Source: Smallanthus sonchifolius
Lineage: Eukaryota; Streptophyta; Magnoliopsida; Asterales; Asteraceae
NCBI GenBank assembly: GCA_023525975.1
Contig: CM042020.1
Location: forward strand, 9,378,001-9,442,000
Length of the DNA: 64,000 nucleotides
Reading direction: 5' to 3'
The notes under the pieces are model-generated. The model had not been told where the DNA came from and did not search any database. It worked only from the letters and a program-made list of their open reading frames with translations. Below, one piece after another: positions 10,325 through 19,964 of the stretch. The translations under genes and the position numbers were made by a program. Position 1 is the first letter of the stretch, and the number at the start of each line of letters is the position of its first letter.

Positions 10325-10690
10325 TGTAGGTCACGGGAGCCTCGTTGCACAACGGAAGAAACACATATCTGTTTGTGATTCATGTGGGAACGAAGGAGAA
10401 GACAGAGATAAACAAAAGCATAAAAAACCAAGAGAATCAACACAAACGAAACGTAATGCATAACAAAAGAAGTCATCCCGTCATTACAGACTACATACCG
10501 AAGGAGTACACATCTCTCGTTTACGCTCACGGTCCAGGGGCGGGAGAGCTCATCCCGCCCAGACCTCTCTCAACCTTGTCCTACCTACAAATGAGGACAA
10601 CACCTCTATTTATAAGGGGCATGAATTGTTCTTGTGTACTTGGCTAAGTACGCAGGGCAAAAGCCATGCGTACTTAGAAATCCATTTTTA
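10325..10690 (-). mobile_element. Copia 5' LTR (minus strand), outer part truncated
   Basis: Starts TGTAGGTCACGGGAG two bases beyond the primer site. It carries a TATA box on the minus strand (CTTATAAATAG, 10606-10616). Just upstream of it on that strand are one full and one half GCGTACTT palindrome (10631-10656, 10664-10676). The outer TG/CA end is not visible; sequence changes near 10690. Confidence 0.6.
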
Positions 10691-10757
10691 GATGAGGTGG
10701 CGAATTACGAAGGCATATATGTAGACCCATCAAAGATGGAGATAACCGAGGGGTAAA

Positions 10758-10959
10758 TGGTGTTTGAAGTCTTAGAACTCACAAGTGGTGTTTGAAGTCT
10801 TAGAACTTCACAAGTGGTGTTTGAAGTCTTAGAACTTCACAAGTGGTGTTTGAAGTCCTAGAACTTCACAAGTGGTGTTTGAAGTCCTAGAACTTCATAA
10901 GTGGTGTTTGAAGTCTTAGAACTTCACAAATGGTATTTAAAGTCTTAGAACTTCACAAC
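10758..10959 (+). repeat. 29-bp tandem repeat, seven copies
   Basis: Units beginning TGGTGTTTGAAGTC and ending AACTTCACAAG start at 10758, 10786, 10815, 10844, 10873, 10902 and 10931. The first lacks one base; the last two are more diverged. Each unit contains the imperfect inverted pair GAAGTC...GAACTTC. Confidence 0.95.
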
Positions 10960-12260
10960 CGGTAATTGAAAATGAAGTCTTTGAACATCAAAGGGGGATT
11001 GTGTGATTGAGATCCTTGAATCTCATAGGATGACTTATGATTAAGTCGTTATAGATAATCTGGGTGTTTGGTCCATGGATAAGGATCTGCCTTTTAGATT
11101 TGTGAAAGAGGATTTGTGTAAGGCAGTCGTGGTGTCCTTACTTGGAGAGATTATACGGTTGTCGGTTAATTTGGTGCCTCACGCCTTAGACTCACTTGTG
11201 TCAAGATGCAACAAGGAAGGATTATCGTGTATTCTCCTAGGCAGTTGTGAGCTTGATTGTAGCAACTAAATGAGAGAACTTGATGAGAGAACGGGTGACT
11301 TTATACGTGGGCGAATATTAGGTGGCTAAGTTGAAGTGTCGGGCTTCAAAGGAGTGTTGTATGCAGGAGATGGGATCCTTAAATCACAACGGTGTGAAAC
11401 ACTTGAGACCTTGAATCTCAATGGGCGGATCGGTGAGCAGGTTATGAAACTTCCAATTATGAGGTTTGAGAAGCGGTGTGATAGAACTTGGATTCCTTAG
11501 TTGACAATCGTATTGACTACTGTTATGAGGTGATTCGTAAATTCAAGTAACAATACTTGATTATGGAGCATAACTTTTGGTGGGCAGATATGAAAGGAGA
11601 CATAGCCGAGGATGTTGATAAATATCTCATTGGCTTGAGAGCTAAGGCCAAAAGCTAAAGGAAGGTCGTATGGATAGCCTCAACGGCTTCATATGCCTAT
11701 GCGAGGTAGGAGAAGCTTGTAGTAATCTCAGTACAAGAGTATATGAAAACGGTGGGAACATATTACGATTTAGATAGTGGAAAGTATGTAATTCCTATTC
11801 TTATAGGAAACTTACTCTTATAAAAAATCACAGAATGTTGAGTTTAGGAAGGGTGTGATATGACATGATGCAACCGTATCTTTTGAGTCGTTTTGAAATG
11901 TCGGTTTCATTTATCGTTTTTGAAGGGAGCTGGGTGATTATTTTACCGTTATTCTAAAAACATGGTGTCATCTTATCTATCACTATGGAAATTGGTGTGC
12001 CGCTGTTCGAATTACTAAATGGTGAATGTTTCAAACACCAACTAGTTGGAGTGGAATTATTTACTTGGAATTTAGAACCAATGTTGTGGTACAAGACTTG
12101 GTGTAAAAGATCATGTAAGTAAACGTGGTTAAGAATCCGCTCAAGATGTGACAGAAAATCCTAGTCGAATATAGGGAGGAGGTGTGTTGATATTCAAGTG
12201 GGAATCTTGGCGCTATCATAGATTCCCCTTGAAAGGGGGTGTTCCGGGTTTGAAAATGTG
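10960..12260 (+). pseudogene. Degenerate Ty3/gypsy pol remnant (integrase zinc domain)
   Basis: No long ORF. At about 11565-11660 the plus strand reads HNFWWADMKGDIAEDVDKYL..., close to the conserved W-W-x-x-M-K-x-D-I-A-x-x-V segment of the gypsy integrase H2C2 zinc domain, with the expected cysteines changed. The remainder shows only scattered short frames. I see no other feature here. Confidence 0.4.
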
Positions 12261-12305
12261 GGATATATATTTCGTTTAAAATTGAGTCGTGTAGGATTAT
12301 TTTAA

Positions 12306-14062
12306 AACATAACTAATGCATTGTGTTCACAAGATCAGGTTTTAAATTTATAAAAAGATAAATACTTAAACTTAAAAACACACACAATAGGCAAGCGCAC
12401 ATATCGCAGTGTAATATAGTTTAGGTAAGAACCAAGTATCGAACCAATGGACACGGTCGAGTTTCAATACTCAATATTTGTTATCGTTTAGCCAGTTTAA
12501 TTAGTGAGTGGGTTTGTGTGCTTGTGAAGCGAAAATGTAAATGACATAAAAGTAAATGACAAGTAAGTAAATGACGAAAATATAAATGATGGTAAAGTAA
12601 ATAACAGAGAATGTAAAATGTGCGTAAAGTGTGTAATAGAAATGTAAATAACAGAAAAGTAAATAGCAAAAATGTAAATAGCTCGAGAATAATCAGATCA
12701 CAACGAGTATTTCTTTGGGCTTCGAATCCTCTTAGTATGTGATAATGTTAGGTTAACTAATTTGATGGTATGACTAAAACAAATGTGTGAACGGTACACT
12801 GCTAGAGCCTCATTTTCACAACATTTGGTTCATGAATTATGTTCTTTAGAAATAAAATAATAAGACTCCCAGTCAAGGACATCATAACCCTCAACTCTTT
12901 AATAGATCCATACATTCTTATGCTTAAGATCTATCTCAGAGTTGGTTTAAGACATCAAACTTAAATACCTTTATTTTTATTAAAAGAGTGATTAAACTTT
13001 GTTCACCGGGATGCGGTGCAACAATGGGACCATGTTTAAAAACGTACCGTTCCCAACATGAGTTCACAAACTCTTGGTTTCATGACAAAGTTCGTATAAA
13101 TACGTACGATCTCTATCAATACCAACCAAGTGTCGGCTTATCAAAATCCGCTTGTATAAAGATGTACAAGTTTCAAGAGAAGTTTGATTAATAAGGTTTT
13201 ACAGTCTTACACTTTGAAATCAAGAACACTCACAAGTTTAAAGACTAATTTAATTAAAGATAAAAAATCCACCGTGAAGGTGGTTTTAAGGGAGAATGAT
13301 TAAAGAACATAAGCATACCATTAGACTAATAAGTTAAACATTAACATACATCAAACTTCATCTTCACCCAAGCAATATAAAGGGTTTAACCACGAATGGC
13401 CATACAAACAAGCATAAAACTAAGTTTCGTAGGCTCCCCTATTGCGAATAAAACGGAAGAGCCTCTCTACTCTCTACTCTAAACTACAGAAAACGGACTA
13501 AAGAGTGTGTATTTTCTTCTGGATTGGGTGTGTGGAATGAGTATCCCATGCCTCCTATTTATAGGCCCTAAAATGGGCAATGCATGGTCGTGCATTGGGT
13601 TGCATGGTCGTGCAAACACCTAGGGAATCACAGGTACAGATGGCAGGGTTACGAAGGCATCTTGGGGCACACGGAAGGGCAATGCATGGACGTGCAATGG
13701 GATGCACGGCTGTGCATCCTCCTTTTTCTCCCTACTTTTGTCTTTTGCATATTGTTGGCTTATGTTGACCAATTTTGACTTCTTAGGGGGTCAAAGCTCG
13801 GGTGTGCTTCTTCGTATCTTAAGAGAAAGCTTGATTTCTTGATATTTTTGACTCGTTTTTGCTCTTTTTCTCTTGGGACGTAGTTTTACCTACAATTATA
13901 AAATATAAACGATTTAAGCAGAAATTGCAAGGTTATTATTCAATTAGTATCATAATATGAGGATTATTATGCATGCAAAACATGTATAATTTATGATATA
14001 TCACTAACCCTTTACAATTATTTTAAATATTATTATTACTAACATGATTATTTTTATCTACG
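12306..14062 (-). mobile_element. Probable Athila-type LTR (solo or isolated)
   Basis: Contains the Athila LTR block (GGCAAGCGCACATATCGCAGTG...GGTAAG...GTATC...GGACACGG split over 12390-12460) in the same orientation as LTRs A and C. It has a minus-strand TATA box (CTATAAATAG, 13555-13564) with GCATGGTCGTGC-type palindromes just upstream (13577-13725). No tRNA-Asp primer site or gag is seen beside it. The edges are uncertain; about 45-bp direct repeats (12259-12305 and 14063-14107) flank it. Confidence 0.5.
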
Positions 14063-14340
14063 ATGCGATATATATTTCGTTTAAAATCGAGCCGAGTAGG
14101 ATTTAGTTTGTTTCCTATTTTGTACAAATATGAAATCCTCATCACCACTAGTTAATAATAATAACTATAAAAATAGTAATAATATAATAATAACTATAAT
14201 AATAATAATAGCAGCAGCAATATGTGGAAATTTTAAGATGACCGACAGATTATTCATCGGAGATTTTAACATTATTGATGGTAATTTTAGGTCAAAATTT
14301 TCAAGCAAGCCACACATTTTCATTTCTCCTTTTCCAAATT

Positions 14341-14413
14341 TCTCTCTCTCTCTCTCACTCTTTATCTCTCTCTCCGCCCTCCCCTCCTTCCCTCCCTCCC
14401 TCCCTCCCTCTCA
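14341..14413 (+). repeat. CT-rich microsatellites
   Basis: A (TC)n run at 14341-14372 followed by (TCCC)n at 14388-14412, ending at the target duplication of the hAT element. Short ORFs across it are low-complexity artefacts. Confidence 0.9.
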
Positions 14414-14421
14414 CTCTGGAT

Positions 14422-14848
14422 CAATGTTTTGAAACCCGGACCGGACCGGCCGGTCGGACCGGTCGGACCGGGAACCGGTGGTCTGACCGGTCCGGTTACA
14501 TGTGTTGAACCGTTTCTGCAGCGAACCGGTGGTCGGACCGGTTGAACCGGCGATCGGACCGGAAACCGGGTGGTCGGACCGATTGAACCGCTTGACTATT
14601 TTTTTTATTTTTTATTTTTTTTTTAATGTTTTTTAAGTCTCTTGGCTTCTTATTTCGTAGGTAATTGTTAGTTTAAAATTATTGGAATTGACTTGTTGGC
14701 GGTTTTTGAAAGGATTAAAAGCTATTTAGACTGATATATTTTTATAATATTTATGACGTCGTCCGGTTCTTAAATCCGGTCCGACCGGTCCGACCAGTGG
14801 ACCGGTAAGGAGACCGGTTCGACGTCCGGTCCGGTTCTGAAAACATTG
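14422..14848. mobile_element. Non-autonomous hAT element with GGACCGG-rich arms
   Basis: 427 bp bounded by inverted ends CAATGTTTTGAAACCCGG and (reverse complement) CAATGTTTTCAGAACCGG. It is flanked on both sides by the exact 8-bp duplication CTCTGGAT (14414-14421, 14849-14856). The arms are dense in CCGGTCCGG-type palindromes. No ORF for a transposase. The 8-bp duplication places it in the hAT superfamily. Confidence 0.9.
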
Positions 14849-14856
14849 CTCTGGAT

Positions 14857-15700
14857 TGAAGAACACCGGAACCGTTATCCCTATCGCGAACCACCGAGCA
14901 TCCACCACCGTCCCACCATCCTCTTTGCAAACCACTGAGCACCCACTGCCACACCATCATTCCCGTTGGAAAACACCGAGTACCTACCACTTTATATCAC
15001 CGACTACCTTCGAGCCCTAACAACCTACTGTCTTCACCACCTCCTACTTTGCTACCGTCTTCACACCATAACCCTAACAACCTTCACATCATCGAGCCCT
15101 AACAAACTTCGGTTAGGTATCAGTTTGGGAATTTTGAAATGTGTATGTGTGATGTTTGGTATTGTTTTTTATCATGAATTATGTAACTTGGTTATTATAG
15201 TATGTGAATTTGTGAACCTTAGCATTTGACTAGTGTGTTACTTGGCATTTTTAGTTGATTGAATATGTTGGTATTGATATTAGTAACTTGGCATCTTATT
15301 GTGACTTGTTAGACATGAAATTTTGATTTTTTAGACGTGGATTGTGACTTTAGCACTGACATGTGTATGTTATGTGGTTAAGACTTGCGTATTAGGTATG
15401 TATGTGCATGTGCAAATGATTAGGATGTTTAGGACTTGGACTTATGAATTAGGGTTGTTCAAATGTGTATGTGCATGCTATATGATTAACTTGGAATGTC
15501 ATTTAGATCATTGTTCAAGTTTATGTTATAAAACTTGGTGGTTTGATTATGTATATATGACACTAGTTTTGGTGTGATTAATAGTGTATATGGCATTGAG
15601 TGTATTTAACTTGGTGGTTTGATTATGTGTATTTCATAATGGTTTGGTTCACTTATAGATGATGGTATGCACAGGGATAACACTATCGAAAGGACTTCAC
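14857..15700. other. Intergenic, no supportable gene
   Basis: Short frames only. The first part (14857-15115) contains repeated 'ACCACCGAGCA'-like blocks; the rest is AT-rich. Nothing recognised. Confidence 0.5.
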
Positions 15701-15707
15701 TTTCTAT

Positions 15708-16830
15708 TGCATGTCGAGGGGCACCTCTTGGCTACTTAACTTTGCACCTCGTGGGGGTAGCAGCAGCGTCACCAGGCCTGGTGATCGACGAGCGGATAAG
15801 CTAGCGTGAGAGCCGGCCCATGCTAGGTTTGACGATATCGATGTTGATGTTTTTATTGATGATATGTCCTGACGATCTTGGCTTTCATCTTGATGGATCG
15901 TAGACGCATTCAGGTTAGGGCATTCCCCAGTATTCAGCTTCGACCTCCCAACCATCCTCAAAACAAGATAGAGACTAGGATAACCGAAGATGGAAAGTAC
16001 GTACATTTTTTTAGGTTATTTTACTTTGTACTATAATATTTTTACGTTTTATAACCTGTTTTTGTATTATTTTTGCAGATTTGATAAAATCAAAGTTGTC
16101 CTCATGACAACAACTAAAATGAAGAGCGGTGCTTGCTAGTCCTTAGTGTTATAGGAAGGACGTGGCTCTTGTTCGAACGGTTTAATATAAGTACATATTT
16201 AACCGTTGTATTATATGTGCATATTTTAGTTTACATCTTTAATGCCGACTAATGAAGTGTGTATATGTTCTGACACATTATCAGTGGCATCCTAGCCAAG
16301 ATGACACGATCTCAGACGATGAAACAACGTAAATATCAGTCGGTTCAATGACATGATGAGGGATGCACACCACAAAGCAGCAAAGTGGGCAAGAGAGGTA
16401 GATGGACAGAAGTTTAAGCATATGGAGCTTGACTCTGAAATCATCTTGCCGTACAATCCTTCTTGGATATCACCTTATGATTGGAATGAGATGATCGAAA
16501 TGGTGCGTATTAATTTAAATTTAATTTAATACGTATATTTTTATACTAATTTGTTAGCTTTTTTGTAAAAGAAGTGGAACACTGAAAGGTAGAAGGCGAG
16601 GTCGAGGTCCGCCCATGAAGATTGTAACATGCAGCATGAGGATGCGTCCTCCCGGCACACCGGGGGTCGATACTTATTGCATAACATTAGAGGAGTTGGT
16701 ATTTTTTTTAACTTTTTCCCACATTTTTTTTATTTAATAATTAATAAAGTATTTAACCTGCTGTTGTTTGTCATGAGAAGGGTGTGGAACCCATGTTTCT
16801 CGAGCTTTTCATAAAGACATACTTAAAGAT
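15708..16830 (+). pseudogene. Plant PTTA/En-Spm (CACTA)-type transposon protein remnant
   Basis: Starts near an ATG at 15708 with an Arg/Gly/Ser-rich leader and has a stop within about 35 codons. At 16340-16500 it reads MMRDAHHKAAKWAREV..., then PYNPSWISPYDWNEMI. After an apparent GT-AG intron (about 16502-16573) come WNTERW, KARSRSAHEDC and a HTGG segment at 16574-16690. This order matches the N-terminal 'Transposase_24 / PTTA' protein of plant CACTA elements. Stops and a shortened C-terminus mark it as dead. Possible splice sites also at about 15995 (GTACGT) and 16079 (TTGCAG). Confidence 0.6.
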
Positions 16831-18120
16831 TGATTGGGGTCCACTCACGTAGTACATACATAATCTAGTGAAGTCCAACTGTAGTGTGAGCAACAGCACA
16901 ATACTTTGCCTTGGTGCTAAATCCGGTGACAGTATATTTTTTCTTGGAAACTAGTAACCTGTAATAATAAGCGGGACAACATGGCTAGCCCTCGTGCAAC
17001 CAAAGGCACCGCACGGGGCATGGAAAGACGACTATATGAAAAGTGATATTAGAATGGGTATGACCTCCAGGTAAGTTGGCAAGTCAAAGTCACTATTCCC
17101 AAAAGTTCTTAAATGATGGTTTGGGCAATGCTGGTGGGAGAAGATCAAATATGGATCCTCAAGACATAGTATAGTGTGAGCAATGATCTTTGTAAGTGGC
17201 GAATATGGGATCACGAGCTTTGATCAAGTTTCAGAATGGGCAGTGGACCTTTTGATCGCGTTCAACTTGGCGTGCTAGGCCGCAACTTCGATGGGTGAAT
17301 TCTGGAGGCTTAAGACGGGCATGGAACCGGTCCGAGTAAAAATTTGTCGTTGCACACTGAACTATCGAGCTTCTATCTTAACCAAAGTAAAGCCTATATC
17401 CGGGGTATTGTCGCGCATGTGCAACCATGCACGAGGACGTGCATGTTTTGGTGGTGGGAGAATGTGGCGGACCAAATGTTTTGCTCATCGCATCAACTCA
17501 ACTGTGTTGAAATGCTTGGGTTTACCGGCTATTCCTACACCTCATGTGGAGAGTCTCAACGATTAAGGAAAGTCTTGCTACAGAATGGCACTTCCCGCGC
17601 AATATTGACCAGGAGATGTTGTCGTTCTTTTGACGAGTCATGAAAAAAAAGGCAGTGCGGGCCTAAAAAGACGACTCCATGACAAATAGTTGTCCTAACA
17701 ATATTTGAAATTAGAATAGCTAACAAACTATGGATAATAACTCAATACTAGATAGAGAAAATAATAATAATTAAAATAATGTATACATAATAAATAAGTA
17801 ACTGATTGTGTCACGTATCACAATTTTATGAACCCAAAATTCCTTTTCCCGCTTATTTTTTATTCATTACAAACTATTTAATACTTTCATTACTAACTAT
17901 TTAATAGTTTACTTATTAATTTCTAAATCTTTATTACTAAGTAATATTTTTTTATAGTTCTTAAATATTTCTTTTATTCAAACCAAGTAAAATATATAAC
18001 CTAGTAATAATAATAACACTTGTACAACAACATGGCCCAAATCAAACATTATATTTTTTGTCTGTTCCATCAGTGTTATAGAAATATTTAAATAATAATT
18101 TTCTTAGCGGCCTACTAATG
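16831..18120. other. No recognised gene; two short overlapping frames
   Basis: Frames at 17291-17566 and 17344-17643 (91 and 99 codons) overlap and share no recognised motif. They may be further CACTA debris but I cannot show it. 17640-18120 is AT-rich without features. Confidence 0.4.
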
Positions 18121-18240
18121 GGACAGTATGGTATGGTTTAGTATAGTATCATATAGTATAGTATAGTATACTATAGTATACGATACTATACGATACGATA
18201 CTATACCATACCATACGTATATGGGACGTATAGGCTTCTG
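18121..18240. repeat. GTATA-rich palindromic block
   Basis: Alternating GTATAGTATA and its reverse complement TATACTATAC, with ATACGATAC variants, gives a self-complementary stretch (about 18128-18220). It merges into the CGTATAGG repeat that follows. Confidence 0.75.
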
Positions 18241-18296
18241 CGTATAGTCATATACAAATCAAAATTTGCTCAAGTTTGAAAAAAAATAGGTGGCGT
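18222..18296 (+). repeat. CGTATAGG repeat, left copy beside the plastid insert
   Basis: The segment from GGGACGTATAGGCTTCTGCG to AATAGGTGGCG is repeated almost identically at 18660-18742. The two copies flank the plastid-derived insert. More CTATATGGGTCGTATAG copies lie at 18636-18660, 18752-18768 and 19029-19047. Confidence 0.75.
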
Positions 18297-18299
18297 GCG

Positions 18300-18635
18300 A
18301 ATCGTTTGATTCGAATAAAATTTGGGATGGGTACACTTGACGATATGAATCATTTGCAAAATAATCGTACTCATTCTGTAGCAGATCTTTTACAAGAGCA
18401 ATTTGGATTGGCCTTGGTTTGTTTAGAGAATATGACTCAAGGAAACATATATGCAGCACTTAAGCATAACTGAACACCAACTTCTCAGAACTCGGTAAAT
18501 TCAACTCCATTAACAGATACTTATAAAGTTTTTTTTTCGTTTACACCCATTATCTCAAGTTTTGGATCGAACTAATCCATTGACACAAATAGTTCAAAGG
18601 AGAAAATTGAGTTATTTGGGCCCGGTGGATTGACC
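18300..18635 (+). pseudogene. rpoB: Nuclear copy of chloroplast rpoB fragment (NUPT)
   Basis: The frame reads RLIRIKFGMGTLDDMNHLQN and, a little later, SVADLLQEQFGLALVCLENM, then a stop. The DNA continues in register with plastid rpoB through the TNPLTQIV region (about 18570) to the LGPGGLT region (18620-18635). This is an internal piece of the plastid RNA polymerase beta subunit. Several substitutions, at least one nonsense change and loss of both ends show an old plastid-to-nucleus transfer. The organellar gene is not encoded here. Confidence 0.9.
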
Positions 18636-18659
18636 TATATGGGTCGTATAGGCCTATAT

Positions 18660-18760
18660 GGGGCGTATAGGCTTCTGCGTATAGTGTTATACTCGTCATA
18701 TACAAATCAAAATTTGCTCAAGTTTGAAAAAAATAGGTGGCGTATAGTCCTATATGGGTC
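18660..18760 (+). repeat. CGTATAGG repeat, right copy
   Basis: Second copy of the segment at 18222-18296, with an about 9-bp insertion (GTTATACTC) relative to the left copy. Confidence 0.75.
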
Positions 18761-18770
18761 GTATAGACAG

Positions 18771-19000
18771 TGGCGAAGTTTGAAGAAAAACGCAGGGGGG
18801 CCGCGACGGAATCCTATAATTTTTCTTTGCCGCGGCGGAATCCTATATTTTTTCTTTGCCGCGGCGGAATCCTATAATTTTTTTTCCTATCAGGTGGGGC
18901 CGGAACTTAATACCTATAAAATTTTCAACCGAATACGTATAAATTAACACTACTGAGCAAAAAAAATCGGGGGGGAGGGGTGTCACTAAGCTTCGCCCAT
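18771..19000. mobile_element. Small MITE with AGTGGCGAAG / CTTCGCC ends
   Basis: Left end CAGTGGCGAAGTTTG; right end reverse-complements to GGGCGAAGCTTAGTG. The interior has three tandem about 28-bp units containing GCCGCGGCGGAATCCTATA (about 18810-18885). No clear target duplication was found, so the superfamily is open. Confidence 0.5.
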
Positions 19001-19209
19001 GGGTATAGGTCTATACGCGGTGTCTAGGTCTATATGGGTCGTATAGGATCAGCCGCCAGACCAGAACTGACACCTGCATGTCTGTTTTTTAAGGTTAGGG
19101 GCTATACGCCCCGTATTGACCTACACGAGGCGTATAGCCTTTGGCGACGTGTCCAAATAGCAAATCTCCATGTCCCATTAGAATTTCCCTTTTCTTATCA
19201 TCAAACAAT

Positions 19210-19391
19210 ATTTTTTTTGAAAAACGACTTTCTTAAACCCCTACTCCATTCGGGAGCAGCCCAGTTGTTTCTTGTGAGTCATGCATATCTTTCCCTATGG
19301 GTTGTAACCGCATGGACTCGAACCCGAGACCTCCTCAAGAAGAAACCACTATGTGAAAAACTCCTTGACTATGAGGGCAGAACCCCGATGA
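19210..19391 (-). mobile_element. tRNA-derived SINE (minus strand)
   Basis: About 182 bp with a pol III B-box on the minus strand (GGTTCGAGTCC, within about 19312-19325), an A-box-like segment (TAGTGG near 19350) and an A-rich tail on that strand (the T-run at 19210-19217). Flanked by CATCAAACAAT (19199-19209) and CATCAAACTAT (19392-19402), an 11-bp target duplication with one mismatch. Confidence 0.8.
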
Positions 19392-19412
19392 CATCAAACT
19401 ATATATTTGATC

Positions 19413-19956
19413 TAGGGGTGTTGTTCGGGTAATTTAATCGGGTTTCGGGTAGATCGGTTCGGGTTAATCGGTTTTTTCGTGTGTGTAAATTTATCCGATA
19501 ACCGATCCGAATAACATTCGGGTAGATCGGGTTCGGGTTAATCGGGTCGGGTTTCGGGTAGGGACACATGGTTGAAAAAAAAATGAATCAAGTTTAAAAA
19601 CATAAAATAAACGTGTATGTGAAACAAAAATAAGAACATTTTTAAGAGATTAAAGCTTCAAATAGAAGTATTCGTGTTTATTTGATGGATTTTTAAACTC
19701 ATAGTTTAGAAGCGGATTTTGGTGGTGTTGGTGGTGGTGGTGAGAAGAGAAATGGTAGAATATATAAATGTTCAGTTTATTCGGGTTAATCGGGTTTTTG
19801 ATGCTTGAAAGTCTAACCGAAACCTGACCCGAATAACATTCGGTTTAAACGGTTTTCGGGTTAATCGGTTACAGGTTATTCGGGTATGAGTTTAATCGAT
19901 TCGGGTGAAGTTGGTTCGGATCGGGTTAATCGGGTACGGGTAAAATCAACGGCCTA
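19413..19956. mobile_element. Non-autonomous hAT element (TCGGGTTAAT family)
   Basis: Ends TAGGGGTGTTG and (reverse complement) TAGGCCGTTGA; flanked by the exact 8-bp duplication ATTTGATC (19405-19412, 19957-19964). Both arms are dense in CGGGTTAATCGGG units. No transposase. A fragment of the same family lies in intron 7 of the PRUNE-like gene (52692-53018). Confidence 0.9.
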
Positions 19957-19964
19957 ATTTGATC

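Noticed and set aside
10758..10959. CRISPR-like array
   Set aside because: Units are contiguous 29-bp tandem repeats with no unique spacers, in a plant nuclear context.
14130..14508. Overlapping frames of 100 and 77 codons
   Set aside because: They translate the CT microsatellites and the left arm of the hAT element.
18259..18473. Intact chloroplast gene
   Set aside because: Only an internal rpoB fragment with nonsense and missense changes, flanked by nuclear repeats.
19312..19360. tRNA gene (GGTTCGAGTCC box)
   Set aside because: No cloverleaf arms; the box is the B-box of a SINE with target duplication.
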